Shown one piece after another: positions 25,775 through 33,143 of a stretch of DNA of 64,000 nucleotides (positions are counted from its first letter, which is position 1; each line of letters starts with the position of its first letter). Under the pieces are notes generated by a model. The model was not told the DNA's origin and did not search any database. It saw only the letters and a list, made by a program, of their open reading frames with translations. Source of the stretch: Acinetobacter chinensis (GTDB lineage: Bacteria > Pseudomonadota > Gammaproteobacteria > Pseudomonadales > Moraxellaceae); contig NZ_CP032134.1 of the NCBI RefSeq assembly GCF_002165375.2, positions 1,550,001 to 1,614,000 on the forward strand. The letters run 5' to 3'. The translations under genes were made by a program, and so were the position numbers.

Positions 25775-25808
25775 CTCCATCCCTCCTGTGGTAATCACTA
25801 AAACTGAG

Positions 25809-25820
25809 TGTTTTAGTCAG
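25809..25820 (-). promoter_or_regulatory. IscR-like half-site, same 12-mer as at the cyd operon
   Basis: CTGACTAAAACA on the minus strand lies inside a larger hairpin-forming dyad (ACTAAAAC...GTTTTAGT, about 25799-25818). It sits just downstream of a TAGTAT -10-like hexamer for the gene at 25532. It matches the left part of the IscR type-1 consensus (YYGACTRWWWYA). Regulator identity is inferred. Confidence 0.4.
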
Positions 25821-26229
25821 TTTTCATACTATTGTTGTACTTCTTATTGAAAGGTATTTCAATAGTTGATGTCATTATTTTGTAAGAAAAGTATGCTACA
25901 TCATAAAATCTGTATGTTTGCTTTATTTTTTACAAAATATGAGTCATTTTTTAGTGATATATGTAAGTAAAAGTAAACATTTCCGTGTTCACATAAAGAC
26001 TATAGCTTAAGTTTTATGCTTTGTGAATTGGCTGGATATTAATCTTTGGTCTTATAAATTGCTAATTTAATGAAATTTTTACACGGACATTTAAAATGTG
26101 GGAAAATCAGTGCAGTTATTCTTTGTTTAGATTATTTTGCCTGTAAATCTGCCATGCAGTTTTATGGTGCTGTTTTTATCAGATCAGACAGGAGCGTATA
26201 TCTTTTCTGCACGAACTGGCAGTCATTGT
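25821..26229. other. AT-rich intergenic region before pyrF
   Basis: About 400 bases with no supported gene. A frame stays open from 26137 into pyrF, but its first 52 codons have no ribosome site and encode Phe/Cys-rich sequence unlike PyrF. Confidence 0.5.
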
Positions 26230-26274
26230 TTTACAGTGCCTGTGTTCGGCACGTATAATGTGCCAAATTTTTTG
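26230..26274 (+). promoter_or_regulatory. pyrF promoter with phased half-sites and T-tract start
   Basis: TTTACA (26230-26235), an 18-base spacer and a perfect TATAAT (26254-26259) predict a start near A26266, so the RNA would begin AAUUUUUUG. Three alternating half-sites, GTGCC (26236), GGCAC (26248) and GTGCC (26260), spaced 12 bases apart, cover the spacer and flank the -10. Either arrangement could confer control by pyrimidines. Confidence 0.75.
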
Positions 26275-26292
26275 AGTGATGGGAAAAGAATT

Positions 26293-26973
26293 GTGAGTAT
26301 TATTGTTGCCCTGGATGCAAAAAGCCAGAATGATGCTTTAGCTATCGCAGATCAGCTTGATCCATCACTGTGTCGTGTAAAAGTGGGTAAAGAACTGTTT
26401 ACTCATGAAGGTGCTTCAATTGTGAAGGCATTGCACAACAGAGGTTTTGAAGTTTTCCTTGATCTTAAATTTCATGATATTCCGAATACAACCGCTCAGG
26501 CTGTCTGTGCAGCAGCAGATATGGGTGTGTGGATGGTTAATGTTCATGCTTCTGGTGGACGCAAAATGATGGAAACCTGTGTTGAACGTTTAAAAGCAGG
26601 CAACTATCAGACTCAGTTAATTGCGGTCACTGTTCTGACTTCAATGGGTCGTGAAGATTTACGTGATATTGGTCTGGATATTGAGCCTTTTGAACAGGTA
26701 CAGCGTCTTGCAAAACTGACAAAAGAAAGTGGGCTGGATGGTGTGGTCTGCTCAGCACAGGAAGCAAAAATGCTTCGTGAACAGCTTGGCGCAGATTTTT
26801 CACTGGTGACTCCAGGGATTCGCCCTGAGGGTTCAGATGCGGATGATCAGAAACGTATTGTGACACCTAAACAGGCGATGCTTGATGGTTCAACACACTT
26901 GGTGATTGGACGTCCGGTGACTAAGTCTGCAAATCCTGGTCAGACTCTTAAGGATATTCTTGCAACACTGTAA
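26293..26973 (+). CDS. pyrF: Orotidine 5'-phosphate decarboxylase
   Basis: PyrF converts OMP to UMP, the last step of UMP synthesis. The 226-residue product starts SIIVALDAKS with the first conserved Asp. It continues with RVKVGKELF, the catalytic DLKFHDIPNT block (Asp-Lys-x-x-x-Asp), VNVHASGG, TVLTSM, SLVTPGIRPEG and VIGRPVTKS. GTG 26293 is chosen: it follows GGGAAAAGA and removes a 52-codon extension that has no family counterpart. In many relatives pyrF follows lapA-lapB, but here it has its own strong promoter. Confidence 0.96.
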   Translation: MSIIVALDAKSQNDALAIADQLDPSLCRVKVGKELFTHEGASIVKALHNRGFEVFLDLKFHDIPNTTAQAVCAAADMGVWMVNVHASGGRKMMETCVERLKAGNYQTQLIAVTVLTSMGREDLRDIGLDIEPFEQVQRLAKLTKESGLDGVVCSAQEAKMLREQLGADFSLVTPGIRPEGSDADDQKRIVTPKQAMLDGSTHLVIGRPVTKSANPGQTLKDILATL

Positions 26974-26992
26974 AATGTGATGTAAGTGATAT

Positions 26993-27022
26993 AAAAAAGC
27001 CTTTCATTTGAAAGGCTTTTTT
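26993..27022. terminator. Terminator after pyrF
   Basis: AAAAAAGCCTTTCA / TGAAAGGCTTTTTT is a near-perfect hairpin of 12-14 pairs with a tiny loop. It lies between convergent pyrF and lysO and probably works both ways. Confidence 0.9.
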
Positions 27023-27052
27023 ATTTTTATGGATACAGGTATTGTTAATTGC

Positions 27053-27961
27053 TTACAGGGCAGCCAGTACACTCACCACGATTGGTGCCAGCACGGAAAG
27101 AATGAATCCGCTGACCATGGCATGAGGAATAAAATCATTGCCGCAGGCTTGTTTAACCATAGGTAACGTGACATCCATAGCTGTTGCACCTGCTGCTGAA
27201 ATGGCAGAACGTGGGTATCTCCAGCCGATAATGTACATGAACAGAATGGCGAAAATTTCTCTGAACAGATCATTAATCAGGGCAATGCTGCCCAACTGAG
27301 CATTTTTAAGTTCAGTAACCACAATACCTGTCATGGAGTAGAAGCCATAACCCTGTGAAAGCATGATCAGATCCTGAATGCTGATATTACTGATTAAAAG
27401 TGATGCAGCCAGAGCGCCTATGATAGAGCCGATAATACAACCGACGGGAACCAGTAAAATTTTCCAGTTCAGCCATGAGCGGTCAAGTGGGGAGTATGCT
27501 AGATCCAGTCCAATCAACAGCATATATACAAGCAGTAAATCCCAGGTGCTGATATGCAATGGGAAGCTGTACAGGCTGGCAAGTTCAGCCAGACCATAAC
27601 CTGCTGCAAGTGCAATAAAGGCATAGCTGATATTCAGCAATGATCCGAGTAGCAGTTCGGCAGATACTTTGCCCTGCATGGGTTTATAGCCAATACTCTT
27701 AAACAGCACATAACAGCAGAGAATTGCACCCAGTGATGTGGTCAGGGCAATGGTGACTGCGCTGGATAGAATCTGCCCGGGGCTGCTGATATTGTGCAGG
27801 GTCTGAGAAAACTCTACAGCAATTGCGATCAGGAGGATATAAGTGAAATATGGGAGTATTTTGAACGCCAGTTTTTCAAGCCACTGTGGAAGTCTCCTTG
27901 CCAGTATAAAACCTAAAAAAAGACAGAACAGTAATTGGAAAATAAGCCACAGAGATTGCAT
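27053..27961 (-). CDS. lysO: LysO-family lysine exporter
   Basis: A 302-residue integral membrane protein of the LysO (YbjE, DUF340) family, which exports lysine. About eight to ten spans are seen. The C-terminal half has the family signature: GYGFYSMTGIVVTEL, GSIALINDLFREI, RRYP-like WRYPRSAISAAGATAMDVTLP. The ATG at 27961 has no Shine-Dalgarno and directly follows the U-tract of the upstream gene's terminator hairpin, so expression may depend on read-through or be leaderless. Confidence 0.88.
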   Translation of the reverse strand: MQSLWLIFQLLFCLFLGFILARRLPQWLEKLAFKILPYFTYILLIAIAVEFSQTLHNISSPGQILSSAVTIALTTSLGAILCCYVLFKSIGYKPMQGKVSAELLLGSLLNISYAFIALAAGYGLAELASLYSFPLHISTWDLLLVYMLLIGLDLAYSPLDRSWLNWKILLVPVGCIIGSIIGALAASLLISNISIQDLIMLSQGYGFYSMTGIVVTELKNAQLGSIALINDLFREIFAILFMYIIGWRYPRSAISAAGATAMDVTLPMVKQACGNDFIPHAMVSGFILSVLAPIVVSVLAAL

Positions 27962-27989
27962 AAAAAAAGCAGGTTATTGAATACCTGCT
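27962..27989 (-). terminator. Terminator of the FMO gene abutting the lysO start codon
   Basis: AGCAGGT / ACCTGCT (7-bp stem, 8-base loop, 27968-27989) is followed on the minus strand by seven T residues that touch the lysO ATG. Confidence 0.75.
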
Positions 27990-28008
27990 CATTATGACAA
28001 CTAAATGT

Positions 28009-29517
28009 TTAAGCTGCACGACTTCCAGCAGTTTTATTCATTAATTTGTAATCAGCTGGATTGAGTCTGCGGGTACGTAGCCAGTATTTCCAGGTATAGG
28101 TTGGCCAGAGTGCAAAATTTTTGCCACCATCCTGTTGATACCAGCTGACACAACCCGACTGCCAGACCGTTCCTTTCAGCTGTTCCTGGATGTCATGGTT
28201 AAATGCTGCCTGTACATCGTCCTTAACTACAATGGCATCACAATGACTGCGGTGAACCAGCTGAATCAGCTGCAAAATATAGTTGACCTGAGATTCAATC
28301 ATGAAAATAACAGAATTATGTCCAAGAACTGTATTGGGTCCAAGCAGCTGGAAAAGATTTGGGAAGTTTTTGGTGCTGATACCATAATAACTTTCAGCAC
28401 CATCTTTCCATGCATCTTTAAGTTCCAGTCCACCCATGCCGTAACAGTTGAAAGATTTGAGGTAAATGCGCGGGTCAGTAATGAAGCCTGTGCCATAAAT
28501 CAGGCAATCCAGTTTTCGCTCTTTTCCATCCTGCGTTACGATACCATTTTCAGTCATTTCCAGAATACCATCGGTAATCAGTTCGACATTTTTACGGTTA
28601 AAAGCAGGGAAATATTTGTTGGAAATCAGAATGCGTTTACAGCCCATAATATAATCAGGTGTCAGTTTTCTGGCAGTGTCTTTATCTTTGACCTGGTATC
28701 TGATAAATGCTTCAGCCAGTTTTTGCCCGTATTTCATAATCTGTGGTTTTACAATAGGGACAACACGAGACTCGTTTGACCAATACAGACGTGTGCGATG
28801 CAGTTTTCGGAACCATTCAAAGCGATTGAAAAGTTTTTTATCCATGGCATTGTAACTGCGCTCATCGCGTGGAATAACCCAGGCAGCAGTACGTTGAAAT
28901 ACATACAGTTGATCAGTTTCAGGAGCAATTTCAGGAATATACTGGATGGCACTGCCACCGGTACCAATTGAAGCCACTTTTTTACCTTTCAGGCTGTATT
29001 CATGATCCCACTGGGAGGAGTGGAATACTTTGCCTTTGAATTTTTCAATGCCTTTAATACGTGGAATCTGAGGGACATGTAAAGGTCCTGAAGCAAAAAC
29101 GACAAACTGAGCTGACAGCGTTTGCTCATCTGACAGTTCAAGTTTCCATTCGCACTGCTTTTCATCATAAGTTGCAGACAGAACTTCACTGTTGAAGCGA
29201 CAGTATTTATTCAGATCAAAATCCTGAATCAGGCTCTGAATATAAGAGTAAATTTCCGGTGCTTCAGCGTAGCGCTTACTCCAGTCAGTTTTCGGTGCAA
29301 ACGACAGAGAGTACATGTGTGACTGTACATCACATGCAGCTCCCGGATACTGGTTTTCACGCCAGGTTCCGCCCACATCACTGGCTTTTTCAAGAATAAT
29401 AAAGTCATGAATGCCGGACTGTATCAGGCGGATCGCCATCGCAAGTCCGCCAAATCCTGCACCGATAATAGCGACAGTTGTTTTCTGAGTGTTCTGGATT
29501 AATGAAGCGTCACGCAT
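28009..29517 (-). CDS. Flavin-containing (Baeyer-Villiger-type) monooxygenase
   Basis: A 502-residue class B flavoprotein monooxygenase. The FAD fold VAIIGAGFGG is near 15-24. The Baeyer-Villiger fingerprint F-x-G-x-x-x-H-x-x-x-W-D is intact as FKGKVFHSSQWD (about 160-171), followed by the NADPH fold SIGTGGSAIQ and, late in the chain, YGTGF. Such enzymes insert oxygen into ketones or oxidise long-chain substrates; the real substrate is unknown. ATG 29517 is chosen with AGGA upstream; the longer frame to 29622 adds a hydrophobic stretch not seen in the family. Divergent from an AraC regulator. Confidence 0.9.
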   Translation of the reverse strand: MRDASLIQNTQKTTVAIIGAGFGGLAMAIRLIQSGIHDFIILEKASDVGGTWRENQYPGAACDVQSHMYSLSFAPKTDWSKRYAEAPEIYSYIQSLIQDFDLNKYCRFNSEVLSATYDEKQCEWKLELSDEQTLSAQFVVFASGPLHVPQIPRIKGIEKFKGKVFHSSQWDHEYSLKGKKVASIGTGGSAIQYIPEIAPETDQLYVFQRTAAWVIPRDERSYNAMDKKLFNRFEWFRKLHRTRLYWSNESRVVPIVKPQIMKYGQKLAEAFIRYQVKDKDTARKLTPDYIMGCKRILISNKYFPAFNRKNVELITDGILEMTENGIVTQDGKERKLDCLIYGTGFITDPRIYLKSFNCYGMGGLELKDAWKDGAESYYGISTKNFPNLFQLLGPNTVLGHNSVIFMIESQVNYILQLIQLVHRSHCDAIVVKDDVQAAFNHDIQEQLKGTVWQSGCVSWYQQDGGKNFALWPTYTWKYWLRTRRLNPADYKLMNKTAGSRAA

Positions 29518-29672
29518 ATTATTGTATTCCTGGTATGCATATTTTGGCACAGCATAAAATATAAGCGGAATGGATGATATGATGTGTATGACATTAAAAT
29601 TGATATATTCGGCAATTTGCATTTGTGACTGAATATAGTAAAAAATATCAGGTATTGGATTTTTAACAGATT

Positions 29673-30680
29673 ATGAAACGATCAATTCTGGGCTTGTTGT
29701 ATCTGATTCAGGGAATGCGAAAAGCAGGTGTAGATGTTGATTCCAGGCTTGAGGGTATTGGTATTCATGCCGATGCACTTGATCCAGCAGCAGTTATTCA
29801 TCCTGATCTTGAAAAAGATGTGTTTCGGGTGATTGGTGATGGTGTTGCCGCAGAAGCTGGGCTTGAAATTGGTCAGCATTATGCATTGGCAGGTTATGGT
29901 CCTTTACTTATGTTGCTTGTCACCAGTCAGAATATTGAAACTGTTCTGAATAAAGGAATCGAATATCAAGGATTGACACACCTGACAGGCAGGCTGAGTC
30001 TGAAGCATTCGGGTGATAATGTTGCACTTTGTTACAGCCCTGAAGATCTGATCAGTCCATTGGGTAAATTACGTGCTCAGTGTGAAATATCCGGTACCTA
30101 TAAGTTTATTCAGGACTTGTATCGGATGATGAGTCTGAGTGCTCCTCAGATCAGAATTGAACTGCCATTTCCTGAACCATCAAATCAGGAAATGTTGCAG
30201 AAATACAGATTTTATTATGGAGCTGATCTGGTTTTTGGTAGTTCCAGTGCCGCTTTCTGGTTCAGAAATGATGTTGTTCAACTGAAAATACCTTCAGCTG
30301 ATCAGATTACTTTCCGCGTCTATGAAGACAAATGCCGGACAGAACTGCAAAAACTCGGTGCAGATATACAGGCAGCAGGTCTTGTGCAAAGAATTCATGA
30401 CTATCTGGATCTGCAGCAGGGCGTTATGCCAACTATGGCTGAAACGGCTCAGGCATTACAGATTCCAGAAAGAACATTGCGTCATCAGTTGCAGCAGTTG
30501 AACAGCAGCTATAAACAGATCCGTGAAGATCTGATTAAGCATAAAGCACTGAAACTGATGGAATATAAGGAGTATTCAATAGAAATGATTGCAGAATTAC
30601 TTGGATATTCTGAACCTGCGGCATTCAATCATGCCTTCAAACGCTGGTTTGGTCAGAGCCCAAGGCAGTATACAAAATAG
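29673..30680 (+). CDS. AraC-family regulator (arabinose-binding-like N-terminus)
   Basis: 335 residues: an N-terminal effector domain of the OruR/ArgR-like type (about 20-205) and a C-terminal AraC helix-turn-helix pair (about 235-335). These read TMAETAQALQIPERTLRHQLQQL, then EMIAELLGYSEPAAFNHAFKRWFGQSPRQY. It lies divergent from the Baeyer-Villiger-type monooxygenase with 155 bases between, so it probably controls that gene. No Shine-Dalgarno is visible before the ATG. Effector unknown. Confidence 0.88.
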   Translation: MKRSILGLLYLIQGMRKAGVDVDSRLEGIGIHADALDPAAVIHPDLEKDVFRVIGDGVAAEAGLEIGQHYALAGYGPLLMLLVTSQNIETVLNKGIEYQGLTHLTGRLSLKHSGDNVALCYSPEDLISPLGKLRAQCEISGTYKFIQDLYRMMSLSAPQIRIELPFPEPSNQEMLQKYRFYYGADLVFGSSSAAFWFRNDVVQLKIPSADQITFRVYEDKCRTELQKLGADIQAAGLVQRIHDYLDLQQGVMPTMAETAQALQIPERTLRHQLQQLNSSYKQIREDLIKHKALKLMEYKEYSIEMIAELLGYSEPAAFNHAFKRWFGQSPRQYTK

Positions 30681-30763
30681 CCTAAGTGCTATATCCCAAA
30701 GTTTTATATATTACGGTTCAAACTTCGCTATACTTTGTATAGCCCTAAATAGTATTCAAAGAT

Positions 30764-31915
30764 ATGTCAGATTTAAACACGCCTCATACCGCTTTTACAC
30801 CATTGTCTCCTGCTGAACGCTATGCGCAGGCTTTATCATCAGGACAGTTTATGCCTGATGACGCTCAGGCGCAGGCTGTGCATGAACTGGATCGGGTGTG
30901 GCAGGAACTGATTCAGCGTTATAAAGCATCTAAGAAAGCTTTTCGCCGTTTCCGTCGTCAGACTGCTCCGCAGGGTGTGTATATGTGGGGTGGTGTCGGT
31001 CGTGGAAAGACCTGGCTGATGGATCAGTTTTATGAGTCCATTCCATTCCGTCGTAAAACACGGATGCATTTTCATCACTTTATGCAGTATGTCCATAAAG
31101 AGCTGAATAAACTGTCTGGTCAGAGAAATCCGCTGGATCTGGTTGCGGATCAGATTTATAAAGAAGCAGTGATTATCTGTTTTGATGAATTTTTTGTATC
31201 CAATGTCACGGATGCCATGATTCTGAGTGACCTTTTTCAGAAACTGTTCACACGTGGCATTACCTTGATTGCGACGTCCAATATTGCACCAGATGGACTG
31301 TATAAAAACGGTATTCACCGGGATCGTTTCATGCCGGCCATCGAAATGGTCAATAAACACTGTGTTGTGCTGAATGTGGATGCAGGTGTGGATTACCGTC
31401 TGCGTGTGCTGAAACAGGCTCAACTGTTCAAATCACCACTGACGCATGAAAACAAACTGTGGCTGTCTCAGCGTTATACCGCATTAACCAGAACTCAGGC
31501 TCAGTCACAGGAGCCGATTATTATCAATAACCGTATTGTTGAAACAATCAGCCATACTGAAGATGTGCTGTGGTGCGAATATTCAGAACTGTGTCTGAAG
31601 CCACGCAGTCCAGCTGACTTTATTGAAATTGCAAATATCTATAATACTGTTCTGGTCAGTAATGTGCCTCATCTGACTGATTATCTGTCAGAAGGGACGC
31701 GCCGTTTTATTTATCTGGTCGATGAATTTTATGATCGTGGTGTAAAACTTTTGCTGACTTCTGAAGATTCAATCATTGATATCTATCAGGGTGATAAGCT
31801 TGCTTTTGAAATTGAACGTACCCGTTCGCGTCTGCTGGAAATGCAGTCAGATGAATATCTGAATTCTGCACATCGTCAGATTCATTCGAGTGCAGACGAG
31901 CTGAAAGTTGAATGA
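30764..31915 (+). CDS. zapE: Cell division ATPase ZapE (AFG1-like)
   Basis: A 383-residue AFG1/LACE1-family ATPase. Bacterial ZapE associates with the Z-ring and is needed under stress or low oxygen. Walker A is YMWGGVGRGKTWLMD (about 73-87), then MHFHHFMQYVH, Walker B CFDEFFV, sensor TSNIAPDGLYKNGIHRDRFMPAIE and the C-terminal FIYLVDEFYDRGVKLL. These are the typical order and spacing. A single gene with its own terminator. Confidence 0.93.
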   Translation: MSDLNTPHTAFTPLSPAERYAQALSSGQFMPDDAQAQAVHELDRVWQELIQRYKASKKAFRRFRRQTAPQGVYMWGGVGRGKTWLMDQFYESIPFRRKTRMHFHHFMQYVHKELNKLSGQRNPLDLVADQIYKEAVIICFDEFFVSNVTDAMILSDLFQKLFTRGITLIATSNIAPDGLYKNGIHRDRFMPAIEMVNKHCVVLNVDAGVDYRLRVLKQAQLFKSPLTHENKLWLSQRYTALTRTQAQSQEPIIINNRIVETISHTEDVLWCEYSELCLKPRSPADFIEIANIYNTVLVSNVPHLTDYLSEGTRRFIYLVDEFYDRGVKLLLTSEDSIIDIYQGDKLAFEIERTRSRLLEMQSDEYLNSAHRQIHSSADELKVE

Positions 31916-31944
31916 TAAATCCTGAATGGATTTGAGAAAGCCAT

Positions 31945-31970
31945 AAGCCGACATCATGTCGGCTTTTTTA
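31945..31970 (+). terminator. Terminator after zapE
   Basis: AAGCCGACA / TGTCGGCTT, a 9-bp perfect stem with a TCA loop, runs into T6. Confidence 0.9.
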
Positions 31971-31988
31971 TGAAAATAATAAAGTGGT

Positions 31989-32711
31989 TCAATTGTTGAT
32001 TAAATTCAGATAAAAAAGACGATCTGCTTGCTGCATCGGGAAATCATTCAGGCTTAATTCGGTTCTGTATGTTTCATTTCGACAGTAATTTTTTTTGGTT
32101 ACGGTATTGTTCGGATGTGCCAATGCCAGATGCAGTTTCTGTATATCAGGGTGCTGATAAACTTTAACACCATTCAGAAAACTGTGTTCCTCTGCAAATT
32201 TTGCGTCGTCTGAATATTTTCTGCCTTTCAATGCTTCTGCTTTATAGCAGAGGACACCGTTGCAGCTGGTATATTCACGCACTGCGGGTATTTTCAGTAT
32301 GTCACCATTACTGATATTCAGGTAATAATCGTCACCGGAACCGGTAAAAAGAATCTCATCGGAAGAACACAGAAGTTCGGACATTTCCTTTACATAGTCA
32401 GGACCATACCAGTCATCATCATCCATACTGCAGATAATATCAGCTCCCCAGAGTACCGCCTGTTCATTCAGCAGGTTGCGCTTTTTCCCTAAAGGAATTT
32501 TTTCATTCAACCATTCATAATGGATCTGTGAGTAGTTTTCAAAGGTGTCAGCATGTCTTGAAGATTCAGGTGAATCATCCAGTATGAACCAGTGGATTTC
32601 CCAGGGTGCTGACTGTTGCAGGACGTACTGCAATGTCTGAGTCAGAAATGAATCACGTAAATATGTAGGGGTGACAATTGCGACTTTCATTGTTTTATCT
32701 GAGCTGTGCAT
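31989..32711 (-). CDS. Family 2 glycosyltransferase
   Basis: A 240-residue GT-A fold glycosyltransferase: N-terminal MKVAIVTPTYLRD, FILDDSPES, and a metal-binding acidic cluster ICSMDDDDWYGPDYV near 95-109 (DxD equivalent). The chain is short, lacks membrane spans and contains a late CYKAEALKGRK segment. The donor and acceptor are unknown; with no LPS or capsule genes adjacent, this looks like an isolated locus. The start could be 32711 or ATG 32690 (MKVAIVTP). Confidence 0.82.
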   Translation of the reverse strand: MHSSDKTMKVAIVTPTYLRDSFLTQTLQYVLQQSAPWEIHWFILDDSPESSRHADTFENYSQIHYEWLNEKIPLGKKRNLLNEQAVLWGADIICSMDDDDWYGPDYVKEMSELLCSSDEILFTGSGDDYYLNISNGDILKIPAVREYTSCNGVLCYKAEALKGRKYSDDAKFAEEHSFLNGVKVYQHPDIQKLHLALAHPNNTVTKKNYCRNETYRTELSLNDFPMQQADRLFYLNLINN

Positions 32712-33143
32712 AGAAGAATCCGCATGATTCAGTTGTCATGTTTTTTTAATAATGATCAGCTCAGTATACGAATAATCACGGATAAAACGAATACAAATAT
32801 CTTCAATTTTCATGCATGAATTATCTGTTGAAATTATCGACATTCAGATGGATTCATGGCTTAATCTTTAAGTTGGGATCAAAGGGAAAGGCGTTTGTTC
32901 GGTTTTAATACAGAACTCTGAACTTAAGTCTAATTTCGACAATACAAAAATTTTATACACTGTAGATAAGGTATTCACGCTGTTTATATTGTCGCATTGG
33001 TGATCTTCATTTAATTTCATGATGAATGCATTTATCCTGTTTAAAATGATCACTATTTAGCAATGTGATAATGCTATTCAGTTGAGTATAAATCGGTATA
33101 CTAGAATCTCTTGTTATAAAAAGTAGCAATATCAGGAAAGACA
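32712..33143. other. Intergenic region upstream of glcB
   Basis: About 430 bases. A 12-bp palindrome TTCATGCATGAA lies at 32809-32820 and a TATACT -10-like hexamer at 33097. A 61-codon minus-strand ORF (32868-33053) has no ribosome site and looks spurious. Confidence 0.5.

Noticed and set aside
26236..26273. Textbook attenuator (GTGCC:GGCAC antiterminator versus GGCAC:GTGCC terminator plus T-tract) before pyrF
   Set aside because: The perfect TATAAT lies inside the second hairpin loop, so RNA from the evident promoter starts after it and cannot form either hairpin. Kept only as an alternative if an upstream promoter exists.
26137..26292. N-terminal extension of PyrF
   Set aside because: 52 codons with Phe/Cys-rich sequence and no family similarity, and containing the likely promoter; the GTG at 26293 fits better.
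28135..28779. Long plus-strand ORF inside the monooxygenase gene
   Set aside because: It is the antisense frame of a strongly recognised gene.
32868..33053. 61-codon minus-strand ORF upstream of glcB
   Set aside because: No ribosome site and AT-driven composition (Ile/Asn/Lys).
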